The notes under the pieces are model-generated. The model searched no databases, was not told the DNA's origin, and worked only from the letters and a program-made list of their open reading frames with translations. DNA of 64,000 nucleotides from assembly GCA_024180945.1 (NCBI GenBank), contig JAKSGN010000007.1:1240001-1304000 (forward strand). Reading direction: 5' to 3'. This DNA is from Macrophomina tecta (taxonomy: Eukaryota; Ascomycota; Dothideomycetes; Botryosphaeriales; Botryosphaeriaceae). Positions within the stretch are counted from its first letter, which is position 1; the number at the start of each line of letters is the position of its first letter. A program made the translations under genes and the position numbers. Positions 32,097 to 44,870 of this stretch are shown here, in pieces.

Positions 32097-35000
32097 CTAC
32101 CACATGTCATTACGACCATCGTCGTCATCATACTGCTGCCCGTAGTACAACGGCTGCGACTGTGCTCCAGGCTGGCCGAGGTAATTAGATCCACTTGAGA
32201 CACTGTAACCGTTGCCGTTCGTTCTACTGTGCTGCTGTTGCTGCTGCTGCTGGTGTCGCGATGCGGGTGATGAGCCGTTGGTGACTGGAGCATCTCCATA
32301 ATGGTTTGTCGTACCTTCAGACCCCCCCTCATGTCCCTCGGCCTGTGCTTGTTGCTGTATAGCTTATAAGTATCGCGATATTTTCTAGCCGCCACTTCGG
32401 AAGACAACTCACATCCTGATACATCTGATATTGTTTGTACTCTTCGGGCTGTTGCTGCTGTTGTTGTCGGCGCTGCTCTTCCTCTTTCCTCTTCTGCTCC
32501 TGGGCTTGTCGTTGCTGCTGTTTTTGAGCCGCCGTCTGGCCGATTTGAATATGCGGATGCATCTGTTGAACCTTGGCGAGATATGAGTACATGAAGTTGC
32601 TGAGTAATACCTGGGAGTAGAGCTCTCGGCGTGGGTTTGCAAGCTTGATATGGGCCATGCGGTAGATGGCACGTTCTTCAAGAATTGAGAAGCGGGTCCA
32701 GTTGTAGTCGATGTCGGGCTTGAGAACTCGAGGCGGCGGGTCGGGGGACAGTCCACGTGTCGAGTTCGCTTTTTTGCTCCCGGACTCCTTCTCTCCCTTC
32801 TTTGCTTTTCCGCCAAAGATAGAGGAGAAGAGCCCCTCTTTCTCCTTCTTCTCGCTGGATATTTTCCGGCTGCTTGTCTTCTGCCGCTCTTCATCGAGTT
32901 TGACGCTGTTGCGGTCAAGCACAATGCTTTCCCGTCCTCGCCCTTCATCAATTGACGACTGTAGTACATCAAGGCGGGTGTTGTCGTGCGACTTGTCAGC
33001 AGATTTGGTGAGCTTCGACTTGGCCTTTTTAGGTTCCTTTTCTTCCTTTTCCTTCTTCTCTCTCTCCTCCTGCTCTTCCTTTTCCTGCTTCTTGCGAGAG
33101 AACCAACCCCAGCTCGTCTTCCTACCACCAGTTTCGAGGTCGTCGTCATCGTCGTCCGCTCTTCTAGACTTCTTGTCGTGCTTCTCCGGTTTCTTGTTGT
33201 CATCTGCAAACGTTGGAATAATCGCTAGTGAGTCGGATCTTGTTGCGCTGGTATGTCCAGGGATGGCTGTAGGGTGTGATGCCATTTCATCAAGGGACTG
33301 ACTTGGAATTTTGTTGGCCTGTGCTTTCTCTGCCTTCTCGCGAAGACTCTGTCTCCCGGGCGGGAGGTGGGAAGCCGGTTGCGGAGGCATCTTGACGGGT
33401 GCATGTTTCTGCGATGCCGTGTGGTCAACTTGCACTTTCGAAGATTTGCGCTCCGGATGTTGGGCTGGTATCGGCGGTGGAGTTTCGGAAGGCGGGGGGG
33501 TCTCAACGATCTGTGGAACTGGTGCTGCTGTTGAAGAAAATATTGGTGAGTCGACAGGTACATTGTAGCCGGGAAGGAGTGCAGTCGTACGGCCGTTGGA
33601 TGCAATTCGAGAGTGGTATTTCCGTTGCTGTTGCGGTGGGGATCTTTGGGTCTGTGGCTCGGGCTGGCTGGAGGGCCTCTCTTCCGCGGTCCGGGGCCGT
33701 GTGGCTTCTGGTTCTGGCGCGTTGGGGGCTTGGACGGGAGCTTGCACTGGGGAGCGTAACCGGGTCGGTCGTGAGAAGTTCTCTGGCGGATCAGCTCTGG
33801 ACGGCATCGGTTCAGTCTGGACCCTCTGCAATCCCCACTTCACATCTCCAGGGTCCTGAGTGTTGGGCGATGATACGGGAGACTCGTCAGTATCAGTCAC
33901 ATCGCCGTGTTTATTTGCCATCCTACGGCTGAAAGGAACTCTTTCTCCCTTTCTTATGCTGCCACGTCTGTAATTAGTGCGCGTGGAGCGTTTCAGAATG
34001 CCGGTAGGCTTCACGGGGAGAATGGGAACATCGTCTTCAGCGGGGCTTTCGACTCCGGCAACGCCAGAATCCATCGAGTCACGGAGACTCATGCGCCTGA
34101 TTAGCGTTGCTGGATCCTCAGCCACGCTCTCGAGTTGTTGCAGGGTGGGCGCATGAGCGGGACCACCATTTTGTGACCTTTTCCTCTCCAAACGCTCAGC
34201 ACCATCTCGATAGCCATTCGGTCCGTCAACCTGTTTTGATAGCATCGACTTCTTCCTCCGCAATCCTCCACTAGAGCCTTCCCGGCTCAGTCCGTCGGCC
34301 GAGAGAAAAGAGTCGGATTCACCTGATCTCCGCCTGTGTCTCTGTACCTTCTCCTCGATGAATGTCTTGAACTCCTTCGGGGCCAGCTCGGGATGCACCC
34401 TTGCCGGAACCCAGAACATGCGGGAGGGATCGTCTTCATCGTCTTCGGGCGAGGGAGCGGCGGCGGGGATGGGAACTCTCTCGCTGAACGAGGGCAGGTC
34501 GGGGTCTGAGCCGTGAACGTCCATGGACATGCGTCGGATCGCTTGCAGATTGCTGAGCTCCTGGGCCACGGCGGCCGGGCTTGACTGCGAGTCGATGTCC
34601 TGGAACTCGAATGTCTGGCTCGCGGTATCGGAGTTCTGGCGGTTCAGGCGCGGCGGCGACATAGCTCCCCTGTCGAAGGAGGCTTTGCTGGGCGAGAGCA
34701 TGTTGGGCGAGGGCGGCTGGCCATTCGCGGCCGGGGGGTGGTGTTCGTTGGACAAGGTGCGGTCCAGCGAGTTGGGCGAGGCGGGATAGGAGGGGCTTGT
34801 GTCGAAGGTCTCGCTGGTGGGCGAGCTGATGAAGCTCAAGGGCCGTGAATCGCGCCGGCTGTACTCATTCTCACCGTACATGTCTCCAATGGCCTCGGTG
34901 ATGTGGTGGCTGTCGTCGCTAATGGAGATTTGCGGAGCATGGCCTCGTCGGGCCTGGTACAAGCGCTCCAGCTCCCGCGCTCTGTCGGTGGACTGGTTGG

Positions 35001-35157
35001 GTTGGTGGTGTGCGGTTAGCATGTGTTCGCGAGGAGAGGGAGCGGCGAGAGGGAGGTGTGGCGGGTGAGGGCGCTCGCAGTCGGGCTGAGGCGTATTGCT
35101 GCTGTGTAATCTGGGGCCTGCAGGCATTGGGAGGACAGGACCTACCTGCATCTCCAT
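32097..35157 (-). CDS. zds1: Zds1/Zds2-like PP2A regulator
   Basis: Spliced model: exon 1 35,146-35,157 (12 nt, ATG in a strong GCCGCCATGG context), intron 34,993-35,145, exon 2 32,413-34,992, intron 32,343-32,412 (70 nt), exon 3 32,097-32,342; 945 residues. The long first part is disordered, Ser/Pro-rich, with a basic and acidic stretch at about 670-720. The Zds C-terminal domain is at about 771-813 (RFSILEERAIYRMAHIKLAN...LLSNFMYSYL), followed by Gln-rich and Asp-rich tails ending DDDDGRNDMW. Zds proteins bind the PP2A-Cdc55 regulatory subunit and control its location, polarity and mitotic entry in yeast. The 12-nt first exon is the least certain point; an unspliced longer N-terminus also stays open. 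Confidence 0.88.
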
Positions 35158-36194
35158 GGCGGCTCGAGGAATGTAGATCCTCGTCGTTCACAGGGGCGGC
35201 TGGGCTGCGCGGGCGGTGATCATCCAAGAGCGCGACAGGAACTCGGGCAGACGAGCATGTCCGGCGCGGCGAGGAGCGGCGGCGTGGATGCTGCTGCGGC
35301 GAGCGGCGGCGGTGGTTGCGCTGCTTACTGCTCCCTGCTCTGCGGGAGTCGCTGTTGGTTCGTCTCGGAGGTGGCAGCGGGCGTGGATCGGGCACCCTGG
35401 GCGGCGCGTCGCTACTATAGGAATCGCGACCTTACGACGTATGCGCCCGCTTCGCACGAGGCCGCAGAATAACAATCATGCCCACAGCCGCCCGCCCCCA
35501 GCCTGCCCGCACTCAACCTCGCAGCGTGGCGCCGAGACAGCCTGCTCTAGCGCTGCGTCGCCTGGAGACCGGATCTGTCATTGGATCACCCTCCCCACAC
35601 CGCACCCTCCCCGCCATATGTCGCCCGCCCGCGCGCTGAGCGTGCTGATTTCTTTCTTTTTGCAGCCTGGCTGATCGCCTCGCCCAGCGCACACGCGCGC
35701 GCCCACACCGACTTGCTGTGCGACGCCCAACGGCGCCCGCGCAGCTGCTTTGACTGCATCGCTTCCCAGCTCGCATCACCTCCAGCACAGGCGGCCTCCT
35801 AGCTCCAGCCGAGAAAAGAAGAATCAGTGTCGCTGCCCTGCCAAACGGCTGGCGCAAGCCCCCCTTTCGCGCCATCATCCTTCTGGAATAGCCAATTTGT
35901 TCCGCGTGCAGCCGCCTCATTGCTGGGCGTCACCAGTCGCGGAACGTCATTCGCCTTCAGGAAATATCGCCTGGGACGGCTGATGCCATGAAATTGCTCT
36001 ATATGCATGCTCCCTGTGCCGTACGGCCATCCATCTAACGCTGGCAAGTAAGTTTATTTTTATCCGCCGTCTCACAAAAGAGCGGAGTGCTATAAGCTGC
36101 CAAATTTGCAGGGGGGCCGGCTCCCTCATGCGGCGTCTGAGCTCATCCTTAGAGCCGCACCCCCAAAACCCGAGACCCCCCTCTCTGCTTTACT
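35158..36194. other. Intergenic, 1.04 kb; promoter side of the Zds1-like gene
   Basis: GC-rich and pyrimidine-rich next to the Zds1-like start. Several long frames cross it but none has family features; they follow from high GC. Confidence 0.45.
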
Positions 36195-38204
36195 TCAGGC
36201 CACCGTCGAGTTCTTCCTCCAAATGAACACAAATGCCGCCGCCGCGCAGACCGTTGCCCCTAATGCGAGATACAGGCTAGTGTTGTCCACTGGCTCCTCG
36301 TCTGACTTGGGAAATGCGGTAGACGGATGCGTGGCGCATTCGGCAAGCTGGGCGTTTTGTGTTTCAGTGCCCTGTTTCACTCTAAAAATGGTAGCAACAG
36401 AGAGGAAAACTCACGTGTACGAAGAACTCGGAGATAGTGTTCCACGTCACCGATACATGCAGCGGCGCTGCCATGTTCAGCGCGCTAGTATACTCATCCG
36501 GTTGCATCTCGGACCGCTGCATTGCCTTGTCTTGGTCAGCCTTCAGTGCCGTATACACAGCTGGCAGAGCGTCAAGGTGTGGGTATCTCTTGCGGAGCTG
36601 CACAATGTACTCGAAGCTCTCCGGATCGCTCGAGTCGTACGTGTAGCAGAGAATATCACAGGCATCGAGCTTTGCTTGATTCTCCAAGATCGCGGGCTCG
36701 AGCTCTCCAAGCTCCTCGAGGATAAGGTAGCACTGCTTCCCTCCCTGAAGTTCCACGCTGTTGACCGCTGACCGTGGCTTGATGGTCGGATAGTGCATGG
36801 AGCTAAATGGCCGATTGAGAAAGGCATTGAGCAGCGAGCTCTTACCACTGCCGCTGGCTCCAAGCACGTAGCACAGTACAACGTTGCGTTCGACCCGACC
36901 GGGCCGGTTGCGCCTTTTGCGCGCTTTTGTAACCTTGAGTGCGGCTGTGGTGCCTCCTCGATCTGAGCTCTCGAAGCCAAGGTATGCGAGGTACTCCAGA
37001 GTGGTTTTTGGTTCCTCAAAGGTCGTCATACTCCACTGCGCAAGCCAGCCTTGGAGCGTGATGTGGCCGGCCTCATTCCGTACCGTGCAGGACGGGAACG
37101 CCGAGTCAATCCAAGACGGAGGCAGACCTGGGGTCGGCAAGAACAGCGTCGCCAATTCGGAGTCGTTGAGGCCACCATCGTTATCCTGGTCGTGTAGTAG
37201 AAAAAGATCAACGAAAAAGCGGTAGCCAGCGGGGCTGAGCTCTGCCGAAGAATACTGCGGAACGTCGAATTTGGGATGTAGAAAAGTATCTTTGAGACTA
37301 AGACTGTCAGTATAATGATATTTCCGCAGAATAATCCATATTGTCTCGTGGCGGCCTTTCTCAGCGAAGATCTTGTGCAGCAGCAGGAAGCCATCCACGT
37401 CAATTCCCTTCTCAGTGGCAGACTCTGGCGCCCACTTTTGTATCGACCGCTTGATGTTCATAAGATCATCTTCGGACAGAGGCTTCTCGAAGCACTTCAG
37501 CTGAAAGGCATGCATCTCCGTGTCGTTCAAATAGCCGTCTTGGTCCCTGTCGCAAAGATAGAATATCCGGCGCAGAGCTGCCACGGCGGCTGGCTTGAGC
37601 GCACCCTCTTTCGAGTCGTACAAAGGAGCAATTGGGTGTGTGACAGCTTTTTGGCATAAGAAGAAGACCTCGTTGATGTTGTGATGCTCTTTGGCACTTG
37701 TCCGAATGCACGAGTCGATCTCTTTGAACTCATTCATGACTGGCAGCATCTCATCCGCCACCACCTGCGAAGTATTTCCATTTGTCTGTAGATCCGACTT
37801 GTTGGCGCACAGCACCACAGGCACGTTCACGCCGAGGGAACGGAAGTATGGCATCCAAAATAGCGCGACACGCTCATAGCTATAGTGGTCCGAGTAGACG
37901 AGAAGGATGACGTTGGACTTGCGGAGCTCCTTGCGCAGCTTGTCGCGGTCCTGAGGAAGCGCGGAGGTGTCGACAATAGTGGTGGTAACATTCTCGGGGG
38001 TGCCCAACGTGGGCGGCAACGTCACTGGCGGGAGAACGCTCTGGATCTTGGGCACGAAGACGTCCTTGACGAGGGAGGTGATGAGTGAGCTCTTGCCTGG
38101 AGGCAGCTGTCAGCGAGATAGACGGCGACGATGGGCTGAGATCATGGCGAGCTGAGCGTACCGGTGCCCTCATCACCGCAGACACATATGCGGACGGTAG
38201 CCAT
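36195..38204 (-). CDS. gem1: Mitochondrial Rho GTPase Gem1 (Miro)
   Basis: Spliced model: exons 38,162-38,204, 36,415-38,096 and 36,195-36,371; introns of 65 nt (GTACGC...CAG) and 43 nt; 633 residues, the normal Miro length. First GTPase domain: P-loop GDEGTGKSS at 10-18, completed by splicing, and NKSD. Two EF-hands follow ([12 protein letters not shown] and [12 protein letters not shown]), then the second GTPase with P-loop GASGSGKSS and a single C-terminal membrane segment ([19 protein letters not shown]), the outer-mitochondrial-membrane tail anchor. Gem1 regulates mitochondrial shape and inheritance and ER-mitochondria contacts (ERMES) in yeast. The last intron has two possible acceptors; only the second (GAAACAG, 43 nt) keeps the anchor. 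Divergent with creC. Confidence 0.95.
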
Positions 38205-38814
38205 GCTGCGGGTGCATCATTGACGAAGCTACTAGCGAAGAGCCGCAAGAGCTGGAGCTGTCGCCGGCCTCGGTTCCCCGGTACTTCGACCTAGCGTACC
38301 GTCAGTGCGGGTCTGCAACTCCAATGCCTTGGCCGCGACTCGAGCCAAGCCCATTGCTCTCAGCCCCCCGAGCTCCGCGGTCACTCGCGTCGGACTGCCG
38401 CCCGCTGGCGTCGCTACAGCTTCCACCTCTCTCTCTCATCATTCACACAGCTTCTCGCGCCTAGACGAAATGTCTGCGCCGCTCGCTCGTTCCATTTAGC
38501 CGCCTTTCCTTCAGCTGACGGCCCGAACAATTGCGGCGCGTGCGCAAGCCTCCCCACACTCCAGCAGCCCGAGAGATCGTGTTCCTACATCATCGCCGCC
38601 CGTCCGTCTTGAATCGCACGGCACTTCCCTACCCAGGGTGTGAACTCTCGACTCTCTGCGACCACACCCGGCCAACGCGCGCGCCACCTCCCGCAAACTT
38701 TATGCACGCCGCCAAACGTGTGATTGTCGCAGTGTAACCGCAGTGGATCGGACGATTCCCATTGGGCGCTGACCAGCGACTGATAAGAGAGGTAATTGCG
38801 TAGAAGGCCTCGAA
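38205..38814. promoter_or_regulatory. Shared divergent promoter, gem1 / creC
   Basis: The 610 bp between the two start codons contain no gene, so both promoters must lie here. It is GC-rich with pyrimidine tracts and no evident TATA box. Confidence 0.6.
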
Positions 38815-41391
38815 ATGTTCGTACTGCCCCCTCCACCGCGCTTCCCGAGCAGCCAGTATGGCTTGGGCATGCCTGGGCAACCTGTTATCGAGACGAACAA
38901 CGTTCTCAGTCACCCCACGGGCCCTGAACATCAGCTCGTGGTTGGCGAAGGTAAATCCCCCCCTCCAGGCACATGCGCCGACCTGCCTTCTCATCGCTCT
39001 ACCATGACAGGTACCTACATCCTCAAGGACAGCCTTCACCTCGCAACGCCGCCTCCCCACCCTTCCGAAGCGCCCGTCCACAACCCAAATCCGCTAGCGA
39101 CGACGCCCTCACCCCCTTCCGTGGGCACGAAGCTCTCCCTGACCATACTTTCCCCGCGACCCACCCAGTTTCCCCGATTGCAGCGCTCCGAAACAACTAC
39201 CAGCGCGCTGTCGGGTGTACCTCCGAGCATTGCGGAAAGCCCTCACGAGTCGCACAGCGCCGGCAGCGATTTCAGCTCTCCGTATACCAAGAGTAATGGT
39301 TTTGGCTCGGTACCATCGTTTGGAGAAGGAAATCCCGCGCTCGTTATGTCGAACGGCAAGGAGTCCAAGGATCCCCTGAAGCGGCGGAAGCCCAAGAACA
39401 ACATTATTAAAAGCAACTCGTCATTCGTTTCGAGAGTAATACCGCATGAGGCTTTACAGAAACGGCTCCAAGAGAGAGGCGTTGATGGGCTTATGGCGTT
39501 TGCGAACGTGAACAGAGCTTTGCAATGGCTTGATCTTTCTGCTCCAAACAAGGTTAGCAAAACCCAGACCATTTGCATGTGCTTCGGTGCGCTGATGACT
39601 GGACAGGATGAGCATTTGACGAAAATCTTGTTTACGAAAGCACATGCGCTCTGCCACGATGTGAATAAAGTTACCAAGACGACCAGCCATATCGATATCG
39701 TCATGGGGTTCTCGACCGGTGACATAATTTGGTATGAGCCGATGTCGCAGAAATATGCTCGCATCAACAAGAATGTAAGGAGAACCCCCGGCAAAGCCTC
39801 TCTTTGCAGCCGGTATGCAGCCAGGCCTCTTCAGAGACGCGAGGACCCACCGCGCGGAAGTTGACGGAAGTCAAAGTGGCAGCGGGAAGATACGGCTGCT
39901 TCACGTGTGAAAGACGATTGGCGCTCGCGGCGTGGTAGACTTGCTATACTTGCGTCTCCGTTTGAGGATGTTGTTCACCGGCGTGTGGAAAGCTAAAGAG
40001 GAGATTTCCCGTGATAAGAGATAAAAGGAGAAATTGCTGACTCGCTGTAGGGAGCAATCAACGGGAGTGCCGTGTCGGAGATACGTTGGCTGCCAAATTC
40101 GGACAACCTTTTCCTCGCGGCCCACATGGATGGAACCCTGGTGGTATACGACAAGGAAAAGGAGGATGCTACGTTCGTGCCGGAGGAGACAAGCCCACAG
40201 AACGAGAAGCCGCCGAGTGAGAACGGGCGGAGCACGTCACTTCATATCAAGAAGTCAGTCCAATCAAGAAACCAGAAAAACAACCCTGTAGCGGTCTGGA
40301 AGGTCTCCAGCACGAAGATCAACGCGTTTGCATTTTCGCCGGACAACAGGCATCTGGCGATCGTGTCGGAAGACGGCTCGCTACGTATCATCGATTACCT
40401 TAAGGAGCAGTAGGTGACAGGCATGCGCGTGGGTCCGCATCCGCTAATCCGCTCGCAGACTCCTGGACGTGTTCAGCAGCTACTACGGTGGGCTCATCTG
40501 TGTCTGCTGGTCGCCCGACGGGCGATACGTGGTTACCGGCGGACAGGACGACCTCGTATCTATCTGGTCACTAGAAGACAGCATGCTCGTTGCGCGGTGC
40601 CAGGGCCACAACTCGTGGGTCACTGGAGTGGCCTTCGACCCGTGGCGGTGCGATGATCGCAACTATAGATTCGGCAGTGTGGGCGAGGACTGCAGGCTTC
40701 TGCTGTGGGACTTTAGCGTTGGGATGCTTCACCGGCCACGAGCGGTATGGTAGCATGCAGATCCACATTTTTGCGACAGGCTTTGTGGTGGAGTCTTGCT
40801 AACGTGCGGCTGCGAGTCACAGGCATCGGTCCGGCAGCGAGGCAGCATCTCGTCGCACGTCCCACAGCCGCTGCGAGCCCGGGCGGACAGCTCGACTACT
40901 CGGCTGCGTTCGGACTCCAACCTCACATCGGGTAGCGCAGACGGCGGCGGCGGCGGCGGCGAACAGGAGGTGGTGCACCCTGTTGAGCCTCGGGCCCGAA
41001 CGGCAATGTTGCCGCCGGTGATGGTGAGCATGGCCTTCTCCCCGAGCCTAGCGACGGGACTAACGACACGGATGCGCGCAGGCGAAGTCGGTTGACGAGC
41101 ACCCACTCTGCTGGCTCGGCTTCGAGGAAGACTGCATTCTGACTTCGTGTGAGAACGGTGAGACAAAAGATTTCTTCGCGCTTATCGGTGTTGGCCGGGT
41201 GCTCCTAGCGTCGTTGGGCCGAGACGGCCCACTCGTGTGCAGGAACCCGCCGCTGCCGTAGCGGCTGCGCTTCCGAATGTAGATCTAGATTTGCTGACCA
41301 TTCACGTTCAGGGCACATCAAAACGTGGGACAGGCCCAAGGAGGGCGCAGAAGGGAGCGAGTCGGCGCCGTCGACGACGGGCAGCACGTAG
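38815..41391 (+). CDS. creC: CreC WD40 protein of the CreB-CreC deubiquitinating complex
   Basis: Seven exons: 38,815-38,950; 39,011-39,774; 40,051-40,409; 40,459-40,744; 40,823-41,023; 41,082-41,157; 41,312-41,391. Introns are 60, 276, 49, 78, 58 and 154 nt, each with CTRAC-like branch sites or close; 633 residues. The N-terminus ([10 protein letters not shown]...[20 protein letters not shown]) and the block [14 protein letters not shown] are CreC-like. WD repeats include [38 protein letters not shown] and [10 protein letters not shown], and the end reads [14 protein letters not shown] then [10 protein letters not shown]. In Aspergillus nidulans CreC stabilises the deubiquitinase CreB and affects carbon catabolite repression and permease turnover; WDR20 proteins are the animal relatives. 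The next gene downstream is a PY-motif arrestin. Confidence 0.93.
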
Positions 41392-42597
41392 CAGGGGCCG
41401 TGGCGCCAGAGGCGGTGGGCGGAGGATGGCAGAGGCAGGTGAGCCGGGATTATTGGCGTGGCGACTGTACAGAGGCTCGCAGCGGCCAGTACGGGGCGCG
41501 ACAGTCGAGGGGTGCATGCGCGCACCCGCGTGGGCGGTGGTGGAGGGCATGATCTTTTCGTCAGTGTCATTCGATGGTCCGACACGCACAGCGCGGCAAC
41601 GGCGCGCGGGAGGGGTGGCGGGCAGCAGCAGAAGCAGAGAGAGAACATGTAGAAAAGCACATGAAACATGCGTTCGCCTCACCTGCATATGCGCGATATT
41701 GCAGACAGCAGATGCACGACGCGTTGCAGCACCTTGGCCGTGCTGAGCTCCGCCCGGAGTCTCGACGCGGTGGCACGCCCCAATAGGGAGGGCGCACAGC
41801 CCTTTGTCTCTTCACATGCGGCAATGAGCTCTTTTCGCTGAAGCCGCAAGCAGCGGGCCCGGCGGAGCCTGCGCAGAGGTGTCGGCGGCATTTCCAGCCT
41901 ATCTCTGCCCCCGGGCGGACTCTGGCTGCCTGTGGCGGGAAGATAAGTTTTTCTCTCAAGCTTTGCTGCGGCCAAACGTCATCGCTCTATCGCCGACCGG
42001 GCGATGCCTGGTGCGCTCAGAGATCAGGAGCGGCCTCGGGGCCCATCCGCGCAATCAAGCGCCGCAGCGGAGCCACTTTATTCTCGTGTGTTCTCGGGAT
42101 GCCCGTGGCCGCGCAGCTTGAAGAAGGCCGGCATCCCGCGCAGCTAGCTGGAATGCGCAGCACGAGCAGCCTTGCCAGGCCCTGCACCTCCCGCCTGCCG
42201 CGCATCGAGCGTTGATCCCGCCGCTCGATTGACCTGACATATCACGTCACCCGCCCAAACTCGGTCGTGTGTGACCGCTATCGGCATACCTGCTTTGTCT
42301 CGGAACCCTCTCCCATACCCACCACCACGTCCTGTCATATTGCACCCTGCCCCCCATCGCAACTACCACCAGAAGGGGTCGCTCTGTCTCTGCCCTCGTG
42401 CGCCGTCTGCTGCAGTGTGCTCCTGCAGTATCACTCGCAGTCGCATGATTACGACGAGCGTCTCACGGCCGTTCTGCCCCAGCGCTACTTAATTATTCCT
42501 CACGCTGCGCATCACCCATCTTTTTAGCCGCCTCAGCTCTACGACAAGTCCACCTCCGCTCCCAGGCCTCTGATCTGGAAAAACTCCTGCCGCAGCC
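41392..42597. other. Intergenic, 1.2 kb
   Basis: Very GC-rich. No gene supported; the many overlapping frames follow from the GC content. Holds the creC 3' flank and the promoter of the arrestin gene. Confidence 0.45.
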
Positions 42598-44870
42598 ATG
42601 GTCGCAACCCCCAAGGTCTTTGGCGGAGGCAAGTCCAAGCCGGTGCTGGAAATCAGGTACGAATTTTTGCGCAACCTTCGCCGCGTGCCAGAGCTCCGCA
42701 ACCGCATTCCCATACCGGCCGCCTTGTAGCGGAGTGTGAGCCATGGTTTCCCACGCCCAGCGCCTTGTCCTCAAGCCCCTCCATCCTGCCCCCACGCCTT
42801 ATCTACGTGCCTCCTTCGTCATTAGCTGACAGCTCTCTCCCAGGCCCGACTCGCCCTTTATTGTCTTCCAAGGTGACGCACACAATGCCGAGCCCGTCAC
42901 CCTCACCGGAAAGTTGGTCTTGACCAACCACGACTCAATTCCCGTCCGCTGCATCAAGCTGTCGCTGATCGGCACGCGCAAGATCTCGTACGTGCGCCCC
43001 CATTGGAGGATCATCGAGGCGCGGGAAAACCTGTTCAGCCGCTAACGGAGAGGCGCCCTGCACAGATGGCTCACCAACGCCGTTAATCCGCAGCAGATTG
43101 TCTACAAAGACGAGTTCCTCCGGGAGAATCTGCAGATTTACCCGACGGATCCTACCCTCAAGAAGACGGTGCACCACATGGGCCCCGGTGTGCACGAGTG
43201 GTTCTTCAAGTTCACGTTGAGGGGCTCTCTGCCGGAGAGTGTGGAGGGTTTGGCGGGAAGCTACATCGTCTACAATCTCCACGCGACCATGGACCGGGGT
43301 ATGATGGCGAAGACACTGTATGCGGACAAGCATATGAGAATTATCCGGACGCTGGCGTCGGAGATTCTGTCCGATGCCGCAATGGAGCAGGTAAGACAGC
43401 CTCTCCCTGAAGAGCTGGGGTTGTCATTGGTTCCGAGGGATCCATTAGGAGATCTTTCGCGTCATGTTCATCTCGAGCCGGAAGCTGTGAAATTTGTCTT
43501 GCTGACCTACACTCTAGACCAACGAGGATGTGTGGGCGGACAAGTTGTGCTACAAGATCACGATACCGCAGACGAACTTCATTTTCGGAACGCAGGCCAT
43601 TACTGATTTCCAATTGATTCCGCTGAAGAAGGGCGTCACGATCGGAAAGATCAAGATGGAACTTCACGAACACGTCGTCTTGAATGCCATCCAGGGAGAG
43701 CGAAACATTCCCCATTCCTGGGATGCCATTGTGGCAAAAGAGGAATACGACATGCCCTCGGGTGCCGAACAGAGGATGACTGAGGAAGACGAAGACAACC
43801 CATTCGACGAGTCGTTCAAGTTCAAGTTGGCCCTGCCGTTTCCCAAGTCCCTCAAGAAATGCAGGCAAAATGTGGATACGGACTTCATTAGAATAGACCA
43901 CAAGATCAAGCTTTTCGTCAACCTCCACAACCCGGAGGGTCACACCAGTCAGGTAAGGATGCACAGGCGATATTGCTCCCCTTCTACTCCTTGCTGACTG
44001 TGCCCATAGTTGCTTGTGAAAAACAACTGCGTTTTGTTCATTTCGCCGAACCTTCCCATTGGAGAAGATCAGTCGGTCAATCCCGCCTCCGGATCTGTGA
44101 TCGAGGCGGCAATGCACGCCGAGGCTACGCAAGCTGCACCTCCAACCTACGCTGAGCACCAGCTCGATCAGATGTACAGAGACATCGACCCAAGCGGATT
44201 CAGGACTCCTGGTGGTTGGCACGGATCGCCTACCCAGAGTGGGTACGCCACTCCTTTCTACGCCCAGAGCCGGAGGAATTCAGTTGAGGACTTGCCCTCG
44301 ATGGACACGGTTGCAGGTGGGAACGGCGCATCTGCGAGCCAGCTGCACTCGCGTTTGACGCGACTCAGTATTTCCCAGAGCAACGGGTACAGCTCGCGAA
44401 ACAACAGCTATTCCCGGCATTCGTCTGGGACCAATACGCCACACAACGGCTACGAGAGCTCGGCCCCGATCAGCCCGTCTGGTAACGAATCGAGCGGTTC
44501 GGGTACCAACAGCGGTCGCCAATCGCACAACAGCATGCACCACTCGCGCGACAACTCGAGCTACTTTCCGCCAGCGGACACAATTTCGTACGACATGGCG
44601 GCGCTTGCACGGATCCCCAGCTATAACACGGCGCTGCGGACGCCGATCCGGACGCCGATCAGCGAGGACCTGCCGACATATGCTGTAGCCACGAGCAGAC
44701 CAGCAAGTCCTGTTCACGAACCGCAGAGGCCAGGCGCGGTGCACTTACGCGGCAGCAGGGACACAACGCCGTCTCCGACCGGCAGTCTCGCGACGCTTAC
44801 CGAGGAAACGGAGAGGAATACGGAGTTTAATCGCTCGCTGCGCCCCGAGGCTGCTCGTGTCGGCCATTGA
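42598..44870 (+). CDS. PY-motif arrestin-related trafficking adaptor (CreD/ApyA/Rod1 type)
   Basis: Five exons: 42,598-42,656; 42,844-42,987; 43,066-43,390; 43,518-43,952; 44,010-44,870; introns of 187, 78, 127 and 57 nt with CTGAC or CTAAC branch sites; 607 residues. Arrestin N region: PFIVFQGDAHNAEPVTLTGKL and FKFTLRGSLPESVEGLAGSYIVYNL; arrestin C region starts at about EDVWADKLCYKITIP. The Ser-rich tail has PPTY at 365-368 and LPTY at 542-545, motifs that bind WW domains of Rsp5/HulA-type ubiquitin ligases. Such adaptors direct ubiquitination and endocytosis of nutrient transporters. Whether this is the CreD or ApyA orthologue cannot be decided by eye. It lies 1.2 kb downstream of creC on the same strand. 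Confidence 0.9.

Noticed and set aside
32711..33932. Plus-strand frames across the Zds1-like gene
   Set aside because: Phe/Ser-rich mirror images of the Lys/Glu-rich coding strand, without domains or spl sites of their own.
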